64,000 bases of DNA from Tropicibacter oceani (GTDB lineage: Bacteria; Pseudomonadota; Alphaproteobacteria; Rhodobacterales; Rhodobacteraceae). Below are positions 35,136 to 43,606 of the stretch, piece after piece. How positions within the stretch are numbered: position 1 is the stretch's first letter; every line of letters starts with the position of its first letter. Made by a program: the position numbers and the translations under genes. The DNA lies in the NCBI RefSeq assembly GCF_029958925.1, contig NZ_CP124616.1, positions 434,001-498,000 of the forward strand, read 5' to 3'. The notes under the pieces are model-generated. The model worked only from the letters and a program-made list of their open reading frames with translations, ran no database searches and was not told the origin of the DNA.

Positions 35136-35972
35136 TCAAGCATCCTCGCGGGCGGCCTCCCAGGCCAGAATGGCGCGTTTGACCGGCAGCCCCCAGTGAT
35201 AGCCGCCCAATCCGCCGGACTTGCGCAGGGCGCGGTGGCAGGGGATCAGATAGCTGATCGGGTTGCGCCCCACCGCGGTGCCCACGGCGCGCACGGCCTT
35301 GGGGTGCTCGATCGCCTGCGCGATCTCGGAATAGGTTGTGACATGCCCCGACGGGATCTGCATCAGCGCCTCCCAGACCTTGATCTGAAAGGGCGCGCCA
35401 ATCAGGTACAGCGGCAGGGGGCCATCCTGCTTGATACCAAAGGCCACCTGCACCCAGGGCGCGAGGCGGTCGGGCGCTTCGACATACTGCGCCTTGGGCC
35501 AGCGGCTGACCAGATCCTCCATTGCCGCCTCGGCCGTGGTTTCGGCGGAAAAGCCGATGCCGCAGATACCCTTGTCGGTTCCCATGACCAGAGCGGGGCC
35601 AAAGGGACTGTCGAACCAGCCCCAATGGATCACCAGACCGTCACCCGCGCGGGCATAGTCGCCGGGGCTCATCGCCTCCCACCGCAGGAACAGATCATGC
35701 AGACGCCCACCACCCGACAGCCCGGTTTCATGCGCCGTTTCCAGCGTGGTGAACCGCTGTTGCAGCAAGGTTTTGGCATGGCTTAGCGTCAGGTACTGTT
35801 GATAGCGCTTGGGCGACACGCCGGCCCACTTGCTGAACAGCCGCTGAAAATGTGCCGGGCTCATCCCGATTTCGCCCGCCAGATCATCCAGCGTCGCCTG
35901 CGGGCCTAGCTGGTCCACCGCCTCGATCGCGCGGCGCATGACGTGGTAGTGATAGGACTGGTCTTCGGGCAT
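35136..35972 (-). CDS. AraC-type HTH / O6-methylguanine-DNA methyltransferase fusion (Ada-like)
   Basis: 278 residues from ATG 35972, with AAGGAG upstream. Residues about 5-105 are an AraC-type DNA-binding domain (MSPAHFQRLFSKWAGVSPKR, YQQYLTLSHAK). Residues about 185-275 are the methyltransferase domain with the acceptor cysteine in LIPCHRALR, preceded by GTAVGRNPIS and followed by GGYHWGLPVKRAIL. The N-terminal zinc/Cys phosphotriester-repair domain of E. coli Ada is missing, so methylation-triggered activation as in E. coli cannot work unchanged. Divergent from nth with 91 bp between. Confidence 0.92.
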   Translation of the reverse strand: MPEDQSYHYHVMRRAIEAVDQLGPQATLDDLAGEIGMSPAHFQRLFSKWAGVSPKRYQQYLTLSHAKTLLQQRFTTLETAHETGLSGGGRLHDLFLRWEAMSPGDYARAGDGLVIHWGWFDSPFGPALVMGTDKGICGIGFSAETTAEAAMEDLVSRWPKAQYVEAPDRLAPWVQVAFGIKQDGPLPLYLIGAPFQIKVWEALMQIPSGHVTTYSEIAQAIEHPKAVRAVGTAVGRNPISYLIPCHRALRKSGGLGGYHWGLPVKRAILAWEAAREDA

Positions 35973-36063
35973 CGTCTTCTCCTTTGTCACAGGATTACCG
36001 CGCTGCGCCCTGTCGCACGACCCGAATATTGCGCATCCTCGCCCTGCACGGCATAAGCCGATC

Positions 36064-36708
36064 ATGGCAAAGCAGCTTGATTATCATACGATCCGCGCGA
36101 TCTTTACCCGCTTTCAGCAGGCCGAACCCGAACCCAAGGGCGAGCTGAACCACGTCAACGCCTATACGCTGGTCGTGGCCGTGGCGCTTTCCGCGCAGGC
36201 GACCGATGCGGGGGTGAACAAGGCAACCGAAAAGCTGTTCCAGATCGCCTACACGCCGGAAAAGATGCTGGCGCTTGGAGAAGAAGGGCTGATCGAGCAT
36301 ATCAAGACCATCGGCCTGTTCCGCCAGAAGGCGAAGAACGTGATCAAGACTGCGCGCATCCTGGTCGAGCAATACGGCGGCGATGTGCCCTGTTCGCGCG
36401 CCGCGCTGGAAAGCCTGCCGGGTGTCGGCCGCAAGACCGCCAACGTGGTGCTGAACATGTGGTGGCACTATCCGGCGCAGGCGGTCGACACCCATATCTT
36501 TCGCCTTGGCAACCGCAGCGGCATCTGCCCCGGCAAGGACGTGGTCGCCGTCGAACGCGCCATCGAAGACAACATCCCCGTGGATTTCCAGCAGCACGCG
36601 CATCACTGGATGATCCTGCACGGGCGTTACACCTGCGTCGCACGCAAACCGAAATGCAAGGCTTGCCTGATAAGCGACCTGTGCCAATTCGAGGAAAAGA
36701 CAGAATGA
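36064..36708 (+). CDS. nth: Endonuclease III
   Basis: 214 residues. Helix-hairpin-helix and catalytic loop LESLPGVGRKTANVVLNMWW, with the Lys in GVGRKTA and the catalytic Asp in AVDTHIFRLGNR. The [4Fe-4S] motif C-x6-C-x2-C-x5-C is intact (CVARKPKCKACLISDLC). It is a DNA glycosylase/AP lyase for oxidised pyrimidines. The stop overlaps the adenosine kinase start by ATGA. Confidence 0.97.
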   Translation: MAKQLDYHTIRAIFTRFQQAEPEPKGELNHVNAYTLVVAVALSAQATDAGVNKATEKLFQIAYTPEKMLALGEEGLIEHIKTIGLFRQKAKNVIKTARILVEQYGGDVPCSRAALESLPGVGRKTANVVLNMWWHYPAQAVDTHIFRLGNRSGICPGKDVVAVERAIEDNIPVDFQQHAHHWMILHGRYTCVARKPKCKACLISDLCQFEEKTE

Positions 36709-37694
36709 AGAAATACAAGGTCGTGGGCATCGGCAACGCCGTTGTCGATGTGATTTCGCGCGCCGAAGATACCTTTCTGGATCTCATGGGGATCGAAAAG
36801 GGCATCATGCAGCTGGTCGAACGGGAACGCGGGGAAACCCTGTATGGCGCGATGGAAGGCCGGGTTCAGACGCCGGGCGGTTCGGTGGCGAACACCATCG
36901 CCGGGATCGGCGCACTGGGGCTGGACAGCGCCTTTATCGGGCGGGTGCATGACGATGCGCTGGGGCATTTCTATGCGGACGCCTTGACCAGGGAAGGCAT
37001 TGATTTCGTCAATCCGCCGGTCAAGGGTGGCGAGCTTCCGACCTCGCGCAGCATGATCTTTGTCTCGCCCGATGGCGAACGGTCGATGAACACCTACCTT
37101 GGCATTTCCGCCGAACTGGGCCCCGAGGACGTGTCCGAAGACGTGACCGCGCAAAGCGAGATTGTCTTTCTCGAAGGCTATCTGTTCGACAAGGACAAGG
37201 GCAAAGAGGCGTTCCTGCGCGCCGCCCGCACCTGCCGCGCCGCTGGCGGACTGGCCGGGATCGCCATTTCCGATCCCTTCTGTGTCGAACGTCACCGCGA
37301 CGATTTCCTGACGCTGATCGAACACGAGATGGACTATGTCATCGGGAACGAGGCCGAGATCCGCTCGCTCTTTCAGAACGACGATCTTGAGGCCGATCTT
37401 GCCGCCGTTGCCGCGATCTGCCCTCTGGTGGTCTGCACCCGGTCGGGCGATGGCGTGACCATCATCCACAAGGGCGTTCGCACGGAAATTCCGGTTCACA
37501 AGGTGGTTCCGGTCGATGCCACCGGCGCAGGCGATCAATTCGCCGCGGGCTTTCTGTACGGGTTGGCAACCGGTGCGGACATGGCAACGGCGGGGCGCAT
37601 GGGCTGCGTGTCCGCCGCCGAGGTGATCAGCCACATCGGCCCCCGCCCCGAGGCGAACATGCAGGCGCTTTATCGCCAGAAGGGTTTGATCTAG
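36705..37694 (+). CDS. Adenosine kinase (PfkB/ribokinase family)
   Basis: 329 residues from ATG 36705, coupled to nth. PfkB motifs: KVVGIGNAVVDVISRAEDTF, TPGGSVANTIAGIGALG, and the C-terminal DATGAGDQFAAGFLYGL with the catalytic Asp. The length and the N-terminal VDVI-type motif fit adenosine kinases of this group, which phosphorylate adenosine to AMP in salvage; other nucleosides or sugars are possible. Confidence 0.88.
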   Translation: MKKYKVVGIGNAVVDVISRAEDTFLDLMGIEKGIMQLVERERGETLYGAMEGRVQTPGGSVANTIAGIGALGLDSAFIGRVHDDALGHFYADALTREGIDFVNPPVKGGELPTSRSMIFVSPDGERSMNTYLGISAELGPEDVSEDVTAQSEIVFLEGYLFDKDKGKEAFLRAARTCRAAGGLAGIAISDPFCVERHRDDFLTLIEHEMDYVIGNEAEIRSLFQNDDLEADLAAVAAICPLVVCTRSGDGVTIIHKGVRTEIPVHKVVPVDATGAGDQFAAGFLYGLATGADMATAGRMGCVSAAEVISHIGPRPEANMQALYRQKGLI

Positions 37695-37790
37695 CGGTCT
37701 TTTTCACGCGCTATTCACGCAAGCCCCCTTTCCGCAAGACGGCAGTCGGGGCTACCTTGGGCTTCAAGGGTATTTCCTTGGAGCCTTTTT

Positions 37791-38978
37791 ATGACCCGTT
37801 TCATTGTCCTGCGTGACAAATCAGGGAATTGGCAAAGACCTTCGGTGCCGACCATCGCGGCGATCGAACCCACACGGCCGGGCGAGGCCGGACAGCCCGA
37901 CATCACGATGCTGGACCTCGACCCAAGGCAACTGCGCGAGGCGTCGAACGATCCTTCCTTGCTGGCCATGGCGCCGGTTGTGCCAACCCGTCTGCTGGCC
38001 CCGGAACCGCTGGATGATCTGCGCGCCGATGAACTGGTGCCGGGATGGGGACAAAGGGCGATTGGCGCCGACCGGACACACATGACGGGCAAGGGCGCGC
38101 GGGTCGCCATTCTGGACACGGGCGTCGCTACGCAACACCCCTGCCTGGAAGGGGTGTCCCTGATTGCCAAGGATTTCACCGACCTCGGGATCGACGATGC
38201 CAATGGCCACGGCACCCATGTTGCCGGCACCATTTTGGGCCGTGACATGGGCGGTATCCGCATCGGGGTGGCGCGCGGCACCGACACCCTGCTTGTGGGT
38301 AAAACACTGGCCGATACGGGCCACGGCACATCGGACAGGTTTCTGGCGGCTGTGCTTTGGGCCCAAAGCCAGGGTGCGGATGTCATCGGCTTTGCCCTCA
38401 GCTTTGACACCGCGGCGCATATCGAACAACTGACAGCCGAAGGCTATCCCATGACGCTGGCGACGCTGGCGGCGGTACATGCCAATCGCGGCAACCTGCG
38501 GATATTCGAATCGGTTTTGCGGATGCTGGACCCGGCGACCCGCCCGCTGATGGTGGGGGCCGTCGGGAATGACTGCCTGCGCACCATATCGCCCGAATTT
38601 GAAACCGGCCCCTCGGCCCCCGCCGCCGCGCGCGGTGTGGTGTCGATTGGCGCAGTGGGTCCGGGGGACAAGGGATTGGTTCCCGCCGCCTTCAGCAACG
38701 CCGGTCCCACCCTGGTTGCGCCCGGCGTTGGCATTGTCTCGGCCAATGCCAGCGACGGGGTGCGCAGCATGAATGGCAGCTCCATGGCCCTGGCCCATGC
38801 GCTGGGGGTGGCCGCCCTGCTGACCCAACACCTTCGGGCAGACGGCCAGCCGGTGAACGCGCAATCGTTGTCCAACGCCCTGATCCGCAGCGCCACGCGC
38901 GACGGGCTTGCACCGCATCTGACGCCGGTGGATCGCGGCCATGGTCTGGTTCAGGCGCCGCGCGGCCCGCTGGATTAG
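37791..38978 (+). CDS. Subtilisin-like (S8) serine peptidase without signal peptide
   Basis: 395 residues; GGAG lies upstream of ATG 37791. The triad is D109 (AILDTGVATQ), H140 (NGHGTHVAGT) and S331 (NGSSMALAHALGVAALL), where the usual GTSMA reads GSSMA. The oxyanion Asn is in GAVGND. There is no signal peptide or transmembrane helix and the N-terminal 90 residues are not a typical I9 propeptide, so it may be intracellular or exported by an unusual route. It converges on polA, and the two stop codons overlap (TTAG). Confidence 0.88.
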   Translation: MTRFIVLRDKSGNWQRPSVPTIAAIEPTRPGEAGQPDITMLDLDPRQLREASNDPSLLAMAPVVPTRLLAPEPLDDLRADELVPGWGQRAIGADRTHMTGKGARVAILDTGVATQHPCLEGVSLIAKDFTDLGIDDANGHGTHVAGTILGRDMGGIRIGVARGTDTLLVGKTLADTGHGTSDRFLAAVLWAQSQGADVIGFALSFDTAAHIEQLTAEGYPMTLATLAAVHANRGNLRIFESVLRMLDPATRPLMVGAVGNDCLRTISPEFETGPSAPAAARGVVSIGAVGPGDKGLVPAAFSNAGPTLVAPGVGIVSANASDGVRSMNGSSMALAHALGVAALLTQHLRADGQPVNAQSLSNALIRSATRDGLAPHLTPVDRGHGLVQAPRGPLD

Positions 38979-41782
38979 TGCGCTTCGGCCCAGTTGGCGC
39001 CCTGGCCTGCGTCCACGATCAGCGGCACGTCCAGTTTGACCACCGGTTCCGCCGCCCCTTCCATGACGGTACGCGCGGCCTTGATCAGATCCTCAGCCGC
39101 ATCCTTTTCGACCTCGAAGATCAATTCGTCATGCACCTGCAACAGCATCTTCGCAGGCAGACCGGCGATGGCATCGGGCATCCGCACCATGGCGCGCCGG
39201 ATGATGTCCGCCGCCGTGCCCTGGATCGGCGCATTGATCGCCGCGCGTTTGGCAAAGCCCGCGCGCGGCCCCTTGGCGGCGATTTCGGGCGTGTGGATCA
39301 CCCGGCCAAACAGGGTTTCCACCCGCTTGTGCTCGGTCGCAAAGGCGATCGTGTCATCCATATAGGTCTTGATCCCCGGGAAGCGTTCGAAATACCGGTC
39401 GATAAAGCCCTGTGCCTCGACCCGCGGGATGCGCAGGTTGCGCGCAAGGCCAAAGCCCGAAATGCCGTAGATCACGCCAAAGTTGATCGCCTTGGCCTGA
39501 CGCCGGATGTCCGGTGTCATGTCTTCCATCGGCACGTTGAACATCTCGGATGCGGTCATGGCGTGAATGTCGTGGCCGTCGCGGAACGCCTCTTTCAGCG
39601 CGGGAATGTCGGCCATATGCGCAAGGATGCGCAATTCGATCTGCGAATAGTCCAGCGACACCAGCACCTTGCCCTCATCCGCGATAAAGGCCTCGCGGAT
39701 GCGGCGGCCTTCCTCTGAGCGGACGGGAATGTTCTGCAGGTTCGGATCGTTCGACGCCAGACGCCCGGTGTTCGCCCCTGCAATCGAGTACGAGGTATGC
39801 ACCCGCCCGGTGTCCTTGTTGATGTGTTCCTGCAGCGCGTCAGTGTAGGTCGATTTCAGTTTCGACAGCTGCCGCCAATCCAGAATACGCGCGGGCAGAT
39901 CGTGTTCGGTGGCAAGATCCTCAAGGATATCGGCGCCGGTGGCATAGGCCCCGGTCTTGCCCTTTTTGCCGCCCTCAAGCCCCATCTTGTCGAACAGAAT
40001 CTCGCCCAACTGTTTGGGGCTGCCGACGTTAAAGGTTTCGCCCGCCAACTCGTGAATTTCCGCCTCGAGCCCCGCCATCTTTTGCGCAAAGGCGTTGGAC
40101 ATGCGCGACAGCACATCGCGGTCCACCTTGACCCCGGCCATTTCCATCTGCTTGAGAACCGGAACCAGCGGCCGTTCCAACCCTTCGTAGACACGGGTCA
40201 CACGGGCGCGGTGCAGCTGCGGTTTGAAGGTCTTCCACAGGCGCAGCGTCACATCCGCATCCTCGGCGGCGTATTTGACCGCGTCCTCGATGGGCACGCG
40301 GTCAAAGGTGATCTGCTTTTTGCCCGACCCCAGCAGGTCCTTGATCGGGATTGGCGTGTGCGACAGATAGCGTTCGGCCAGCGTGTCCATGCCATGCCCA
40401 TGCAGACCCGCGTTCATCGCGTAGGACATCAGCATCGTATCGTCGATCGGCGCAACTTCGACCCCGTAGCGCGAGAATATCTTGGCGTCGAATTTCATGT
40501 TCTGCCCGATCTTCAGAACCGCCGGGTCCTCAAGCATCGGTTTCAAGGCATCCAGAACCGCGTTCAGCGGCATCTGTCCCTCGGCCAGATCGTCATTGCC
40601 GAACAGATCGTCGGTGGCGGTCGCCCGATGGATCAGAGGAATATAGCAGGCCTCGCCCGGCTCGACGCACAGCGAGATGCCGACCAGATCGCAGGCCATG
40701 TCGTTCAGGCCCGTCGTCTCTGTATCGACGGCAATCCAGCCACGATCGTTCGCCTTGTCGATCCAACGTTGCAACGCCGCCGAGTCCGACACGCATTCGT
40801 ATTTCGACGGGTCGATGGCCGGCCAGTCAGGCGCCTGTTCCGGCGGGTTCGCGCCCTCGGGCGTGGTGTCGGGAATGGCGGGGGCCTCGACGTCCAGCTT
40901 GTCGGCGATGCGTTTGGTCAGGGTGCGGAATTCCATCCGCGACAGAAAATCCAGCAGCTCCTCTGGCACCGGCTCGCGCACTTCCAGATCGTCCAGCGTG
41001 AACGGCAGCTCCATGTGTTCGTCCAGCTGCACCAGCCTTTTCGAAAGCTCGATCTGCGCGCGGTGCTCGATCAGGGTCTGCCGGCGCTTGGGCTGCTTGA
41101 TCTCTTCGGCCCGGTCCAGCAGTTCCTCGAGCGAGCCGAATTCGTTGATCAGCAGCGCCGCCGTCTTGATACCGATGCCCGGCGCGCCCGGCACGTTGTC
41201 GACGGAATCCCCGGCCAGCGCCTGCACATCGACCACCCGTTCCGGACCAACGCCAAACTTTTCATGCACGCCATCGCGGTCGATCAGCTTGTTCTTCATC
41301 GGGTCCAGCATTTCGACACCGCCGCCGACCAGCTGCATCAGGTCCTTGTCCGACGACAGGATCGTCACCCGCCCCCCTGCCTCGCGTGCCTGGCGTGCCA
41401 GCGTCGCCATGATGTCGTCCGCCTCGAACCCTTCGAGTTCCTCGCAGGCGATGTTAAACGCCTTGGTCGCCTCGCGAGTCAGCGGGATCTGCGGGCGCAG
41501 GTCCTCGGGCATAGCCTCGCGGTTGGCCTTGTACTGATCGTACATGTCATTGCGAAATGTATGGCTGCCCTTGTCGAAAATCACCGCCACATGGGTGGGC
41601 GCGTCCGACCCGTTGTTGCCGTCGATATAGCGCTGCAACATGTTGCAAAAGCCGCTGACCGCACCAATCGGCAACCCGTCAGATTTCCGGGTCAGCGGCG
41701 GCAGCGCGTGGAAAGCCCGGAAAATATAGGCCGATCCGTCGATCAGATGCAGATGGCATCCCTTGCCAAATTTGCCCGCCAT
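38975..41782 (-). CDS. polA: DNA polymerase I
   Basis: 935 residues from ATG 41782. Three parts: the 5' nuclease domain (HLHLIDGSAYIFRAFHALPP, FEADDIMATLARQA, GDSVDNVPGAPGIGIKTAAL); a 3'-5' exonuclease domain with intact acidic residues (WIAVDTETTGLNDMACDL); and the family A polymerase with motif A VSLDYSQIELRILAHMADIP, the O-helix RRQAKAINFGVIYGISGFGL and motif C LQVHDELIFEV. It fills gaps and removes RNA primers. Full length, no defect seen. Confidence 0.98.
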   Translation of the reverse strand: MAGKFGKGCHLHLIDGSAYIFRAFHALPPLTRKSDGLPIGAVSGFCNMLQRYIDGNNGSDAPTHVAVIFDKGSHTFRNDMYDQYKANREAMPEDLRPQIPLTREATKAFNIACEELEGFEADDIMATLARQAREAGGRVTILSSDKDLMQLVGGGVEMLDPMKNKLIDRDGVHEKFGVGPERVVDVQALAGDSVDNVPGAPGIGIKTAALLINEFGSLEELLDRAEEIKQPKRRQTLIEHRAQIELSKRLVQLDEHMELPFTLDDLEVREPVPEELLDFLSRMEFRTLTKRIADKLDVEAPAIPDTTPEGANPPEQAPDWPAIDPSKYECVSDSAALQRWIDKANDRGWIAVDTETTGLNDMACDLVGISLCVEPGEACYIPLIHRATATDDLFGNDDLAEGQMPLNAVLDALKPMLEDPAVLKIGQNMKFDAKIFSRYGVEVAPIDDTMLMSYAMNAGLHGHGMDTLAERYLSHTPIPIKDLLGSGKKQITFDRVPIEDAVKYAAEDADVTLRLWKTFKPQLHRARVTRVYEGLERPLVPVLKQMEMAGVKVDRDVLSRMSNAFAQKMAGLEAEIHELAGETFNVGSPKQLGEILFDKMGLEGGKKGKTGAYATGADILEDLATEHDLPARILDWRQLSKLKSTYTDALQEHINKDTGRVHTSYSIAGANTGRLASNDPNLQNIPVRSEEGRRIREAFIADEGKVLVSLDYSQIELRILAHMADIPALKEAFRDGHDIHAMTASEMFNVPMEDMTPDIRRQAKAINFGVIYGISGFGLARNLRIPRVEAQGFIDRYFERFPGIKTYMDDTIAFATEHKRVETLFGRVIHTPEIAAKGPRAGFAKRAAINAPIQGTAADIIRRAMVRMPDAIAGLPAKMLLQVHDELIFEVEKDAAEDLIKAARTVMEGAAEPVVKLDVPLIVDAGQGANWAEAH

Positions 41783-41924
41783 GCTCGCTCTCCCCAAGTG
41801 CTGTTCGGGGGATGGTTTGCCATGATCCGCCAGCCGTTGCCAGACACGGATTTCAGCATCCCGTAACGGGCAATCACGTTTCGCACGGAAACCGCGCCCG
41901 GATCAGCAGGCGCCAAAGGCAGGC

Positions 41925-42104
41925 TCAGACGTTGCCTTCGAAATCCTTGTGCACGAATTTCGCGTCACAATAGGGGCATTCGACAAAACCGGTGGTCTCG
42001 GGGATCTGCAACCAGACACGCGGGTGGCCCAAAGCGCCCTCGCCGCCGTCACAGGCGATCCGGTGGCTGTCAACGATCCTGGTTTCAGGCGCCTCGATGG
42101 TCAT
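41925..42104 (-). CDS. Small zinc-finger protein (zf-CHCC, NDUFS6-like)
   Basis: 59 residues from ATG 42104, chosen because AAGGGA sits nine bases upstream; ATG 42113 is also in frame. It has the pattern C-x8-H-x14-C-x2-C ([18 protein letters not shown], then [11 protein letters not shown]). This domain is that of the complex I accessory subunit NDUFS6. In alphaproteobacteria the free-standing protein is common but its function is not established. Confidence 0.85.
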   Translation of the reverse strand: MTIEAPETRIVDSHRIACDGGEGALGHPRVWLQIPETTGFVECPYCDAKFVHKDFEGNV

Positions 42105-42179
42105 GGAACGCATTCCCTTTTGGCTGGCTTTGCACTACCAGCGTTATGCGCCAAGAGCCAAGCAGGGGCAAGAGCACGC

Positions 42180-43097
42180 ATGACACAGGACGCAATCCGG
42201 GTTTCCGGCCTGAAAAAGACCTATGAAGGCGGCAAAGAGGCGCTCAAAGGCATCGACCTTGACGTGCCCGCCGGCTCGGTCTTTGGGCTGCTCGGGCCCA
42301 ATGGCGCGGGCAAATCCACGATGATCAACATCCTTGCCGGGCTGGTGACCAAAACCGCTGGCCAGGTCGACATCTGGGGCTGGGATCAGGACCAGAACCC
42401 CCGCCAAAGCCGCGCCGCCATCGGCGTCATGCCGCAGGAGCTCAACCTCGACCCGTTCTTTACTCCGCGTGGCGCGCTCGAAGTGCAGGCCGGGCTTTAC
42501 GGCGTACCCAAGGCGCAGCGCAAAACCGCTGAAATCCTCGAAATGGTCGGCCTGACAGACAAGGCCGAGGCCTACGCCCGCACCCTGTCAGGCGGCATGC
42601 GCCGCCGCCTGTTGCTGGCCAAGGCCCTCGTTCACAGCCCCCAGGTCCTGGTGCTCGACGAACCCACCGCCGGGGTCGACATCGAACTGCGCCAGATGCT
42701 GTGGAACAATGTGCGCAAACTCAACCGCGAACGCGGCATGACGATCATCCTGACCACCCACTACCTCGAAGAGGCCGAGGAAATGTGCGACGAGATCGCC
42801 ATCATCAACCACGGCAGCGTCGTCGCACGCGACAGCACCGCCAACCTGCTGGGCCAGCTCGACGCCAAGACCATGGTGATCCAGCCCGACAAGACCCCGA
42901 TCAACTTGCCCAGCGGCCCCGGCATCACGGTCGAACAACGCAGCGATGGCACCATCGCGCTCAGCTATCACGCCGCAAAGACCAGCGCCGAAGAGGTCCT
43001 GGCCGCCGTCCACGCCGCCGACATCCGCATCCGCGACGTGCGCACCGAACAGGCCGACCTTCAGGACGTCTTCCTTGCCCTGACCAAAAACCGCTGA
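42180..43097 (+). CDS. ABC transporter ATP-binding protein (ABC-2 exporter type)
   Basis: 305 residues from ATG 42180. Walker A GPNGAGKSTMINILAGL, Q-loop GVMPQELNLD, signature TLSGGMRRRLLLAKAL, Walker B VLVLDEPTAGVD, and the H-loop in TTHYLEEAEEM. The C-terminal 80 residues (TPINLPSGPGITVEQRSDGT, IRIRDVRTEQADLQDVFLAL) are the accessory domain of DrrA/CcmA-type ATPases. No permease is adjacent, so the cargo is unknown. A dispersed repeat begins 8 bases after the stop. Confidence 0.93.
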   Translation: MTQDAIRVSGLKKTYEGGKEALKGIDLDVPAGSVFGLLGPNGAGKSTMINILAGLVTKTAGQVDIWGWDQDQNPRQSRAAIGVMPQELNLDPFFTPRGALEVQAGLYGVPKAQRKTAEILEMVGLTDKAEAYARTLSGGMRRRLLLAKALVHSPQVLVLDEPTAGVDIELRQMLWNNVRKLNRERGMTIILTTHYLEEAEEMCDEIAIINHGSVVARDSTANLLGQLDAKTMVIQPDKTPINLPSGPGITVEQRSDGTIALSYHAAKTSAEEVLAAVHAADIRIRDVRTEQADLQDVFLALTKNR

Positions 43098-43104
43098 CCC
43101 GGCG

Positions 43105-43161
43105 CTTCTTTGTGCAAAAATATCCCGGGGGAGTCGCGCCAGCGACGGGGGCAGCGCCCCC
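43105..43161 (+). repeat. Dispersed intergenic repeat, copy 3
   Basis: CTTCTTTGTGCAAAAATATC, CCGGGGGAGTCGCGCCAGCGAC, here in two parts CCGGGGGAGTC and GCGCCAGCGAC, then GGGGGC-AGC-GCCCCC hairpin. Longest copy in the window, placed between convergent gene ends. Confidence 0.7.
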
Positions 43162-43229
43162 AATCCCCGAGGAGAAGGCCAAAGGCCGCCGACGAGACAG
43201 GCAAGCGCGTCGCAAGGCGCCCCTTTGGA

Positions 43230-43598
43230 TCAACCCTTGCTCAGCATCCGGCCCAGGTTGCGCCCGGCAAGCACATGCACGTGAAGATGCGGCACCTCTT
43301 GCACGCCGTTCATCCCGGCGTTGGCGATCAGACGCCAGCCATCCTCGGCCACGCCTTCCATCCGGCAGACCTCGCCCACGGCGCGGACATAATCCACGAT
43401 CTCGGCGTCCGACGCTTCCTGGGCAAAGTGATCGAAACACACATAGGGCCCCTTGGGGATCACCAGCACATGGGTCGGGGCCTGCGGATGGATATCGCGA
43501 AATGCCAGGGCATGCTCGGTCTCCAGCACCGTCGCATTGGGGATTTCCCCGCGCAGGATTTTCGCAAAGATGTTCTGGTCGTCGTAAACATGGCCCAT
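43230..43598 (-). CDS. HIT (histidine triad) family protein, HinT-like
   Basis: 122 residues from ATG 43598. DDQNIFAKILRGEIPNATVL at the N-terminus, PQAPTHVLVIPKGPYVCFDH, and the triad HLHVHVLAGRNLGRML. HinT proteins hydrolyse purine nucleoside phosphoramidates. The gene starts 8 bases after the stop of the GT14-like gene, so the two are probably cotranscribed, although no functional link is evident. Confidence 0.95.
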   Translation of the reverse strand: MGHVYDDQNIFAKILRGEIPNATVLETEHALAFRDIHPQAPTHVLVIPKGPYVCFDHFAQEASDAEIVDYVRAVGEVCRMEGVAEDGWRLIANAGMNGVQEVPHLHVHVLAGRNLGRMLSKG

Positions 43599-43606
43599 GG
43601 CAGTCC

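Noticed and set aside
40838-40855. GTTC-N6-GTTC resembling an alphaproteobacterial SOS box
   Set aside because: Spacer should be 7, and it is within polA.
39797-41866. 689-codon open frame antisense to polA
   Set aside because: Shadow frame. The polA motifs on the other strand are complete.
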